From an uncultured Clostridia bacterium (GTDB lineage Bacteria > Bacillota > Clostridia > TANB77 > CAG-508), in assembly GCA_947625075.1 (NCBI GenBank), contig CANQMY010000012.1, forward strand, positions 1-15,914: DNA of 15,914 bases. Reading direction: 5' to 3'. Both the position numbers and the translations under genes were made by a program. The notes beneath the pieces are model-generated. The model was not told the DNA's origin. It did not search any database and saw nothing but the letters and a program-made list of their open reading frames with translations. This document shows, piece by piece, positions 1 to 5,813 of the stretch; position 1 is the stretch's first letter, and each line of letters starts with the position of its first letter.

Positions 1-294
1 GACATATACACCTGTATCAGAAAAGTTTGATAATGAAACTAAGTCAGTATTTATATTATTGTAATCTATACTAGAACTAGAGTTATTATCAATAGGTTCT
101 TTTATACCTAACAAATCATTTTTTACAGAAGGAACATTAAAACATACTCCTAAAACAATACCTGTACCTAAAATACCACTAAAAAAAGGTATTATAACAT
201 TTTTTCCAAAGCTATAGCGATTTTTTTCCTTTCTTGATAATTTAAAATCTTTCTCTTGAGAATTTACCTCAACAAAATTTTTGTTTTCATTCAT
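1..294 (-). CDS. N-terminus of a membrane-anchored protein, probably HtrA/DegP-like serine protease (partial)
   Basis: This reverse-strand reading frame starts with ATG at 294 and stays open to the window edge (98 codons seen). A GAAAGGA Shine-Dalgarno lies about 10 nt upstream. Residues 1-32 are charged and cytoplasmic; residues 33-52 (VIIPFFSGILGTGIVLGVCF) form one membrane segment; an Asn/Ser-rich linker follows. A short cytoplasmic head, a single anchor of the type 'GxxGxxxG', a linker and then a segment like 'LSNFSDTGVYV' is how many clostridial S1C (HtrA) proteases begin. The protease and PDZ domains would lie beyond the edge and are not seen, so the family is an inference. The upstream repeats at 343-386 resemble the response-regulator sites of stress-induced htrA genes, which supports the call without proving it. 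Confidence 0.55.
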   Translation of the reverse strand, partial: MNENKNFVEVNSQEKDFKLSRKEKNRYSFGKNVIIPFFSGILGTGIVLGVCFNVPSVKNDLLGIKEPIDNNSSSSIDYNNINTDLVSLSNFSDTGVYV

Positions 295-330
295 AAAATT
301 AAAGTCCTTTCAATTTGATTTTCAATATAT

Positions 331-386
331 AATATACTCTAGTTTTGTGAAAGAAATGTGAAAAAGCTGTTACATTTTAGTTACAT
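331..386 (-). promoter_or_regulatory. Four tandem 11-bp repeats plus -10 element upstream of the HtrA-like gene
   Basis: Read on the minus strand, 386 to 343 divides into four consecutive 11-mers: ATGTAACTAAA, ATGTAACAGCT, TTTTCACATTT and CTTTCACAAAA. Each has its conserved T..(A/C)AC block at the same place. A TATATT -10 (331-336) follows. The base at the expected -35 does not match TTGACA, which fits an activator-dependent promoter. Tandem 10-11 bp direct repeats are typical of OmpR/PhoB-family regulators. The TTTTCACA octamer resembles the CssR sites of Bacillus htrA promoters as I remember them. Confidence 0.5.
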
Positions 387-415
387 TTAAAAATTTATTA
401 AAATTATATAAAGAC

Positions 416-444
416 TTGAATATTATGTCGAAATATTATATATA
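416..444 (+). promoter_or_regulatory. Candidate sigma-A promoter for the pilin-like gene, with a Spo0A-box-like TGTCGAA in the spacer
   Basis: TTGAAT (416-421), a 17-nt spacer and TATATA (439-444) give a plausible promoter about 50 nt ahead of the ATG at 496. The spacer holds TGTCGAA (426-432), the core 0A box. In that position binding would be expected to repress. In AT-rich DNA TATATA is easy to find, so the promoter is only likely. Confidence 0.4.
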
Positions 445-495
445 TAACATATATAATCAATAATTTGAAAAGGCATAGAAAAAGAGAGGAAAAAA

Positions 496-942
496 ATGAA
501 AAGTGAAAATGGATTAGGAATAATAGGAATTATATTTATTATAATTATAATTTCTACTATAATAACAGGAGGAGTATTTTTTATAAAAAATAATATTAAT
601 CATGAGAAAAATGATGAAATTAGGTCAAATATGTTATTAATTCAAGGGGCATGTAGTAGATTAAAACAAGATTCTATAAAACAAAAAAATACTGATATGT
701 ATTTAGGTACAAAAATTTCAGACATGAATGATGATGCAATTATAAATGATTTCAAAAGCAAAAATGTTATAGCAGAAGACCAATATGAAAAATACTATTG
801 TTTAAATAATGAAAACTTAAAACAACTTAATTTAGATATAGAAAATGAAGAAAATTCATATTATTTAATAAATTATGATGCTAATGAGGTTATTATAACA
901 AAAGGATATGAAGGAAAGTACAAATTATCAGAAATAAGTTAA
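496..942 (+). CDS. Type IV pilin-like (pseudopilin-like) small secreted protein
   Basis: A 148-residue protein. It begins with a short polar stretch ending in Gly6 (MKSENG), followed by an uninterrupted hydrophobic segment (7-30) rich in Ile, then a polar domain. This is the layout of a class III (prepilin) signal, with cleavage expected after Gly6 by a prepilin peptidase. The usual Glu at +5 is absent, so it is not a textbook major pilin; it could also be a simple N-anchored membrane protein. Two cysteines (C53, C102) lie in the outer domain and might form a disulfide. The ATG is preceded by GAGAGGA at good spacing. rnhB follows 33 nt later on the same strand and is probably cotranscribed, as it has only a weak ribosome site and no promoter of its own that I can see. 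Confidence 0.6.
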   Translation: MKSENGLGIIGIIFIIIIISTIITGGVFFIKNNINHEKNDEIRSNMLLIQGACSRLKQDSIKQKNTDMYLGTKISDMNDDAIINDFKSKNVIAEDQYEKYYCLNNENLKQLNLDIENEENSYYLINYDANEVIITKGYEGKYKLSEIS

Positions 943-975
943 GAAGAAAAATAATTTATAGAAAATGGAAAAAAT

Positions 976-1614
976 ATGAAAGATAAAGAAAAAGAAAGAT
1001 TAGATAATTTAAAAAAATATGAACAAAATCTTTATAATGAAGGATATAACTTAATTTGTGGAATTGATGAAGCAGGAAGAGGGCCACTTGCTGGACCTGT
1101 TGTAGTAGGTGCAGTGGTAATGAAACCAGAATCAGAAATAGAATGGGTAAATGATTCAAAAAAAGTAACAGAAAAAAGAAGAGAAATTTTATATGATAAA
1201 ATAACTGAAGAAGCTCTTGCTTGGGGAGTAGGTATAGTTTCAGAAAAAGATATAGATGAAATGAATATATTAAATGCAACCAAAAAGGGACTACATATTG
1301 CACTTGGAGAAGTTATAGAAAAATTATCTAAAAAACCTGAAATTGTAATTACAGATGCTCTTAGAGAAATAGATACTTATAATATACCTTATCAATCTAT
1401 AATAAAAGGAGATGCAACTTGCTATTCTATATCATGTGCATCAATAATTGCAAAAGTTACTAGGGATAGAATTATGAAAGAATGGGATGAAGTATATCCA
1501 CAATATGGTTTTATACAACATAAAGGATATGGAACAGCAAAACATATACAAGCAATAAAAGATTATGGAATTTGTCCAATTCATAGAAAAAGTTTTACTA
1601 AAAATTTTATATAA
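976..1614 (+). CDS. rnhB: Ribonuclease HII
   Basis: RNase HII cuts the RNA strand of RNA-DNA hybrids and starts removal of single ribonucleotides from DNA. The 212-residue protein shows the family signature GIDEAGRGPLAGPVVVGAVV at residues 29-48. The acidic catalytic residues are D31, E32, D127 (in VITDALR) and D164 (in KVTRD). The conserved block GDATCYSISCASIIAKVTRD spans 145-164 and a C-terminal HKGYGT motif follows (182-187). It is somewhat shorter than Bacillus RnhB because the N-terminal extension is only about 25 residues. The ATG at 976 has only a weak upstream purine stretch (TGGAAA), but no other in-frame start exists before residue 49. It follows the pilin-like gene by 33 nt and runs convergently into the small membrane-protein gene. 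Confidence 0.97.
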   Translation: MKDKEKERLDNLKKYEQNLYNEGYNLICGIDEAGRGPLAGPVVVGAVVMKPESEIEWVNDSKKVTEKRREILYDKITEEALAWGVGIVSEKDIDEMNILNATKKGLHIALGEVIEKLSKKPEIVITDALREIDTYNIPYQSIIKGDATCYSISCASIIAKVTRDRIMKEWDEVYPQYGFIQHKGYGTAKHIQAIKDYGICPIHRKSFTKNFI

Positions 1615-1616
1615 AG

Positions 1617-1638
1617 AAAAACACTGGTTGCCCAGTGT
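1617..1638 (-). terminator. Intrinsic terminator for the small minus-strand gene
   Basis: Stem ACACTGG (1621-1627) pairs with CCAGTGT (1632-1638) around a 4-nt loop. On the minus strand the hairpin is followed by TTTTCTTT, a good U-tract. On the plus strand the tail is AATTCTTGTCTT, so termination of rnhB there would be weaker. Confidence 0.75.
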
Positions 1639-1654
1639 AATTCTTGTCTTATTC

Positions 1655-1801
1655 TTATAAATCAAAATAAGACTCGTTATCTAAGTACATGTCTTCCATG
1701 TGCAAGAAATGCAGTAAAACAGCAAAAAGGAGGGTCATTATTGCAAACAAACTTACAATACCTCCAATTATTAATGAAAAAGTCTTCCGTGCATTCTTCA
1801 T
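1655..1801 (-). CDS. Small single-pass membrane protein (48 residues)
   Basis: This short minus-strand gene encodes a basic N-terminus (MKNARK), one hydrophobic helix (about 8-30, IIGGIVSLFAIMTLLFAVLL within it) and an acidic tail ending ESYFDL. Charge rules place the N-terminus inside and the tail outside. AGGAGG lies 7 nt before the ATG at 1801. A near-consensus promoter (1831-1859) stands just upstream and a hairpin terminator just downstream, so it looks like a complete one-gene unit. I do not recognise a family. The complete expression signals make a random ORF unlikely. Confidence 0.75.
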   Translation of the reverse strand: MKNARKTFSLIIGGIVSLFAIMTLLFAVLLHFLHMEDMYLDNESYFDL

Positions 1802-1830
1802 AGATATACCTCCTAAATTTTAATAAAATT

Positions 1831-1859
1831 ATTATAGCATAAAATAAAAATAATAACAA
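1831..1859 (-). promoter_or_regulatory. Sigma-A promoter of the 48-residue membrane protein gene
   Basis: On the minus strand: -35 TTGTTA (1859-1854), 17-nt spacer, -10 TATAAT (1836-1831, exact consensus). The start of transcription would fall near 1824, about 12 nt ahead of the AGGAGG ribosome site, giving a very short leader. Confidence 0.7.
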
Positions 1860-1875
1860 TAGAGAGGATAAAGTA

Positions 1876-3129
1876 ATGAATATTATAGATATTATAAGTA
1901 AAAAAAGAGATAAATTAGAATTAACAAAAGAAGAGATTGAATTTTTTATTAAGGGTTATACAGAAAATATAATTACTGATTATCAAGCATCAGCGCTAAT
2001 TATGGCAATTTATATCAATGGAATGACAGAAAGGGAAATAGCAGATCTAACTTTTGCTATGGCATATTCAGGAGAAACATTAGATTTATCAGAATTAGGC
2101 AATGTAGTAGATAAACACAGTACAGGAGGAGTTGGAGATAAGATAACTTTAGTTTTAATGCCAATAATTGCTTCTTTAGGTATTCCTGTTGCGAAAATGT
2201 CTGGAAGAGGACTAGGTTTTACTGGAGGAACAATAGATAAATTAGAGTCAATTCCAGGATATGATACTTCAATTTCTATAGAAAAATTTAAAGAAAACGT
2301 AAAGAAAATTGGAATTAGTTTAATGGGACAGACTTTAAATATAGCGCCAGCAGATAAAAAAATATATGCTTTAAGAGATGCAATAGCATGCACAGACAGC
2401 ATACCGCTTATTGCCTCAAGTATTATGAGTAAAAAAATAGCATCAGGTGCAAATAAAATAGTAATAGATGTAACATGCGGAAGCGGCGCATTTATGAAAA
2501 CAAGAGAAGAGGCAGAAGAATTAGCAAGAATAATGACATCAATAGGAGAAAAACTAAATAGAAAAACAGTATGTATTATAACTTCAATGGATGAACCAGT
2601 TGGATATGCTGTAGGAAATTTGCTAGAAGTTATAGAGGTAGTTGATATTTTGAAAAATAAGTATATGCCGGAAGATGTAAAAAAAATTATAGAAGAATTG
2701 GGAGCAAATATGCTTATTTTAGCAGGAAAAGTATCTAATATAGAAGAAGGAAAACATTTAATTATAGAAAATATAAAAAATGGAAAAGCATATGAGAAGT
2801 TATTAGAACTAGTAAAAAGTCAAGGAGGAGATATTACATATATTGAAAATACAGATAAATTTGAAAAAGCAAAATATATAACTCCAATACTTGCAGAAAA
2901 AGAAGGAAAAATTACAGAAATTAATGCTCTTACAATTGGAAAATTATCGTGCTATTTAGGTGCAGGAAGAATAAAAAAAGAAGATAATATAAATCCTAAA
3001 GTTGGATTTGTATTTTGCAAAAAGGTAGGAAGCAATGTAAAAGAAGGAGAAATAATAGCATATATATATTCAGATGATGAAAAAAAGACAAAAGAAATAC
3101 TAGAAAAAAATATTATAAAAATACAATAA
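1876..3129 (+). CDS. pdp: Pyrimidine-nucleoside phosphorylase
   Basis: It splits thymidine, deoxyuridine or uridine with phosphate into the base and (deoxy)ribose 1-phosphate for nucleoside salvage. The 417-residue protein is close to the usual length (about 430). It carries the phosphate-binding loop KHSTGGVGDK (80-89), the family signature SGRGLGFTGGTIDKLE (109-124) and the substrate residues R167, S182 and K186 (in SIPLIASSIMSKK). The C-terminal domain follows from about residue 330. GAGAGGA precedes the ATG. Sequence alone does not separate Pdp from the more thymidine-specific DeoA; length and the Firmicute-like N-terminus favour Pdp. The NrdD-like gene starts 29 nt downstream and is probably in the same operon, linking nucleoside salvage to a deoxynucleotide-related protein. 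No clear promoter was found in the 74 nt between it and the divergent small gene. Confidence 0.93.
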   Translation: MNIIDIISKKRDKLELTKEEIEFFIKGYTENIITDYQASALIMAIYINGMTEREIADLTFAMAYSGETLDLSELGNVVDKHSTGGVGDKITLVLMPIIASLGIPVAKMSGRGLGFTGGTIDKLESIPGYDTSISIEKFKENVKKIGISLMGQTLNIAPADKKIYALRDAIACTDSIPLIASSIMSKKIASGANKIVIDVTCGSGAFMKTREEAEELARIMTSIGEKLNRKTVCIITSMDEPVGYAVGNLLEVIEVVDILKNKYMPEDVKKIIEELGANMLILAGKVSNIEEGKHLIIENIKNGKAYEKLLELVKSQGGDITYIENTDKFEKAKYITPILAEKEGKITEINALTIGKLSCYLGAGRIKKEDNINPKVGFVFCKKVGSNVKEGEIIAYIYSDDEKKTKEILEKNIIKIQ

Positions 3130-3158
3130 AAACATATTACATTTTAAAAGGAGTTAAA

Positions 3159-5228
3159 ATGGAAGAAAATTTAATAAACATTATTGTTGTAAAGAGAGAT
3201 GGAAAAAAAGTTGCCTTTGATGGAACCAAAATAGCAATAGCAATAAAAAAAGGATTTGATAGTATTGAAGGAAAATATAATGAAGACGATGTAAATAAAG
3301 TCTATAATAAAGTTATTGAAACAATAGTAGAAAGTAAAAAAGATAAAATAAAAATAGAAGAAATACAAGATTTGATTGAACAAAAATTAAAGGATTCTGG
3401 ATATAAAGATGTGTATGAATCCTTTTCAGAGTATAGAGAAAAAAGAACCCAATCAAGAGAAATGTTTTTCGAGGAAAAGAGAAAGCATAAGTTTTTAAAA
3501 GCATTAGAGAAACTTGGGTTAAATACTAAAGAAAGTGTAGAAACTGTTGATGATGCAAAAAATGCATTGAAAACTGTTGAGGCATACGGAATTACAGTAT
3601 CAGGTGAATTTACAACTTCATATTTAATGAAGAATAAATTTTCAAATGAGCATGAAAATGGAGATATTTATATAAATAATCTAGAGTTCTATCCTATGGG
3701 AACTACAGAAAGTTCACAAATAAATTTAGAAAAACTATTTGCAGGTGGATTTTCAACAGAAAATAGTTCTATGAGAGAACCTCAAAGCATATTATCTTAT
3801 GCTATGCTTTCAATAATTGCACTTTCAGAAAATCAAAAAGATCAAAGTGGAGAACAAGGAATTCCAGCATTCGACTATTATATGGCTCCAGGTGTTTTAA
3901 AGACTTTTAAAAAAGAATTTAAACAAACTGTATATGATATTTTAGAATATACAGACTATGATAAATTTATTGCCATAAACGGAATTGAAAGAGAAATAGA
4001 AAAAATAAACACAATAGATTTTAATATAGAAGAATTTTATAAATTTACAAGAGGGGCAGAAGAATTAAAAAGAATGTTTAGAATAGTGTATAACAAAGCA
4101 CTAGAAAAAACAAATAAACTTACATATCAAGCAATGGAAGCACTTATTCATAATTTAAATAGTATTTGTAGTTCAACTTTAACAACTATAAATCTTGGAA
4201 CAGATATATCAGCTGAAGGAAGGATGGTTACAAAAAACTTTTTACTAGCAGTAGAAGAAGGGGTTGGAGAAAATAAAGAGGCAATTTCTCCTATTGTAGT
4301 ATTTAAAATAAAAAGCGGAATTAATTATGAAGAAATGAGTCCGAATTATGATTTATTAGTTCAGGCATGTAAATTAGTTGAAAAAAATAAAAAAATAACA
4401 TTTTCAAATTTAGATGCACAATTTAATAGTCAGTTTTATAAAGAAGGAGATTTTGATACAGAAGTAGCTTATTTGCAAAATGGTTCAAGAGTAATAGATA
4501 ATATAGTCGATGAAGATAAAAGATTATCATCAGGAAGAGGAGTACTTTCTTCAACAGTTATAAATCTTCCAAGGATAGCACTAAAACATAAAGATAGTAT
4601 TGATAATTTTTTTCAAGAATTAGAAGAAAAAATGGAATTAGTAAAAGATCAACTACTAGAAAAACTTGAAATACAAGGAAATAAAAAAGTTGCAAATTTT
4701 CCATTTTTAATGACAGAATATGTTTGGATTGATTCAGAAAAGCTAAAAAGAGAAGATAAAGTTAAAAAAATACTAAAACAAGGAAGCATGAAAATTTCTT
4801 TTATTGGATTAAATGAATGTTTAATTGTTCTTACTGGAAAAAATCATGAGGAAAGTAAAAGTTCACAAGAATTAGGTTTAAAAATCATTTCTAAAATGAG
4901 AGAAAAAGTAGACGAATATTCAAAAAAATATAACTTAAATTTTATATTAGCAGGAGACTATAGTGAGAAAATTGCAAAAGATTTTGCAGAATTTGATAGA
5001 GTAATTTTTGGAAAAATAAAAGGTGTTACAGATAAAAAAATGTATTCTAAATCATTTGAATTATCAGATGAAATTGATGAAAATAAAAAAATAAAAATAG
5101 AAGCACCTTATCATGAATATACAAATGGCGGACATATAACATGTGTTGAAAGCAATGATGTTTTAAAAACAATAAAAGAAATGCGTATAAACGAAGTAGG
5201 ATATATGAAAATTAAATATAAAAAGTAA
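3159..5228 (+). CDS. NrdD-like protein with ATP-cone, lacking catalytic cysteines and the glycyl radical domain
   Basis: A 689-residue relative of anaerobic (class III) ribonucleotide reductase. Residues 7-97 form an ATP-cone (VVKRDGKKVAFDGTKI at 10-25), the allosteric nucleotide-binding domain. The NrdD barrel follows with clear family blocks: GGFST (196-200), AFDYYMAPGV (237-246), TYQAMEALIHNLN (322-334), DTEVAY (433-438), NFPFLM (513-518), FIGLNECL (548-555) and TNGGHIT (655-661). From memory of Firmicute NrdD, key sites differ: the TTTCCQID cysteines read TTESSQIN (182-189), the GAQVPF strand is deleted at 336-345, and the GCR(T)RV loop reads QNGSRV (440-445). The protein stops at VGYMKIKYKK, just before the zinc CxxC pairs and the glycyl-radical RVxGY loop. 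A terminator follows directly. The frame is intact, so this looks like a maintained pseudoenzyme, perhaps a nucleotide sensor, rather than a decayed gene. Confidence 0.85.
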   Translation: MEENLINIIVVKRDGKKVAFDGTKIAIAIKKGFDSIEGKYNEDDVNKVYNKVIETIVESKKDKIKIEEIQDLIEQKLKDSGYKDVYESFSEYREKRTQSREMFFEEKRKHKFLKALEKLGLNTKESVETVDDAKNALKTVEAYGITVSGEFTTSYLMKNKFSNEHENGDIYINNLEFYPMGTTESSQINLEKLFAGGFSTENSSMREPQSILSYAMLSIIALSENQKDQSGEQGIPAFDYYMAPGVLKTFKKEFKQTVYDILEYTDYDKFIAINGIEREIEKINTIDFNIEEFYKFTRGAEELKRMFRIVYNKALEKTNKLTYQAMEALIHNLNSICSSTLTTINLGTDISAEGRMVTKNFLLAVEEGVGENKEAISPIVVFKIKSGINYEEMSPNYDLLVQACKLVEKNKKITFSNLDAQFNSQFYKEGDFDTEVAYLQNGSRVIDNIVDEDKRLSSGRGVLSSTVINLPRIALKHKDSIDNFFQELEEKMELVKDQLLEKLEIQGNKKVANFPFLMTEYVWIDSEKLKREDKVKKILKQGSMKISFIGLNECLIVLTGKNHEESKSSQELGLKIISKMREKVDEYSKKYNLNFILAGDYSEKIAKDFAEFDRVIFGKIKGVTDKKMYSKSFELSDEIDENKKIKIEAPYHEYTNGGHITCVESNDVLKTIKEMRINEVGYMKIKYKK

Positions 5229-5230
5229 AT

Positions 5231-5276
5231 TAAAAAAGCAATTGTAGAACTTAAAAGTTACTATAATTGCTTTTTA
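5231..5276. terminator. Bidirectional terminator between the NrdD-like gene and the zinc-ribbon gene
   Basis: AGCAATTGTAG (5237-5247) pairs with CTATAATTGCT (5261-5271). The loop can extend the stem through AACT/AGTT. A-runs on the left and T-runs on the right give U-tracts in both directions, suiting the two convergent genes that end at 5228 and 5274. Confidence 0.85.
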
Positions 5277-5522
5277 TAAATTAATATTTTTAAATGAATC
5301 CTTTAAAGAAGAAAATTCTTTTGTTTCCAAAAATCTATTTATTGTCTTTAATGATACTCCAGAATAAAAGGATAAACTCTCAGCATTTTCAGGAACATCA
5401 TTATTTAAAAGATATCTTCTTATTGAATTTTTATCTATTTCATCTTTGGTCTGGCAATTAGGACATACTGGACTTTCTGAAGAAAAGAAACAACCACATC
5501 TTATGCATGTTTTAAAATTCAT
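5274..5522 (-). CDS. Zinc-ribbon and helix-turn-helix protein, like the flagellar-operon protein YvyF (TIGR03826)
   Basis: An 82-residue protein. Cysteines C6, C9, C20 and C23 (CxxC, 10 residues, CxxC) form a zinc ribbon. The remainder looks like a small MerR-like helix-turn-helix (about 33-68, with a GVSLKTINRFLE recognition-type helix). This order matches the short YvyF family found beside flgM/flgN in flagellar clusters, but no flagellar gene is near, so it may be a stand-alone regulator. I chose ATG at 5522 because GTGGAGG sits 8 nt upstream; a GTG 15 nt further up is part of that ribosome site and cannot be the start. A Spo0A-like box lies about 45 nt upstream. Confidence 0.7.
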   Translation of the reverse strand: MNFKTCIRCGCFFSSESPVCPNCQTKDEIDKNSIRRYLLNNDVPENAESLSFYSGVSLKTINRFLETKEFSSLKDSFKNINL

Positions 5523-5546
5523 AAATAAAGCCTCCACTTTTAATTT

Positions 5547-5575
5547 ATATTAGTTTTATCATAATATGTCGAAAA
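5547..5575 (-). promoter_or_regulatory. Candidate promoter of the zinc-ribbon gene overlapped by a Spo0A-box-like sequence
   Basis: TTCGACA on the minus strand (5573-5567; TGTCGAA on plus) is the core 0A box. It overlaps the -35 region of a candidate promoter TTTTCG (5575-5570), 17 nt, TAATAT (5552-5547). That is where 0A boxes sit at Spo0A-activated sigma-A promoters. An alternative -10 (TATGAT, 5564-5559) would place the box in the spacer. The motif is short, so it may be chance. Confidence 0.35.
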
Positions 5576-5813
5576 ATAAAAGGCAAAGATAAAAAATTTA
5601 ATATAATTGTAATATTTAAATCAAGTTTTTTCTTATAAACAAAAAATAAAAATTTATATTAGCTATTGAAAAAAAAGCAAAAACTTGATATATTATAATT
5701 GATTTTAAATACAATACATAATATAAAAGGTTTATAGGTTAAACCATATAAAAAAACCTAAATATATTATACAAGGAGAATATAGTATATCATTTTTATA
5801 CTAAGTTAAAATT
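5576..5813 (+). promoter_or_regulatory. Promoter region and leader of the WG-repeat operon, with a hairpin between Shine-Dalgarno and start codon
   Basis: This stretch holds no gene. Two candidate promoters face the WG-repeat gene: TTGAAA (5666-5671) with TATATT (5689-5694), and TTGATT (5699-5704) with TATAAA (5722-5727), both with 17-nt spacers. An AAGGAGA ribosome site at 5772-5778 is about 35 nt from the ATG at 5814, too far for normal initiation. Between them TAGTATA (5783-5789) and TATACTA (5797-5803) can form a 7-bp hairpin that would shorten the effective spacing to about 14 nt. Confidence 0.5.

Noticed and set aside
956..1303. Long minus-strand frames opposite rnhB
   Set aside because: Low-complexity Leu/Phe sequence antisense to a confident gene, without a start signal; a shadow of A-rich coding DNA. 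The same holds for other antisense frames, including 2010-2402 and 13268-13759.
1677..1859. 60-residue minus-strand frame over the small gene
   Set aside because: It overlaps the real 48-residue gene in another frame, runs through the promoter and lacks a ribosome site.
3159..5228. Functional anaerobic ribonucleotide reductase (nrdD)
   Set aside because: The catalytic cysteine regions and the glycyl radical domain are absent, and the terminator that follows rules out a longer frame.
5523..5537. GTG at 5537 as the start of the zinc-ribbon gene
   Set aside because: The GTG is part of GTGGAGG, the ribosome site for ATG 5522.
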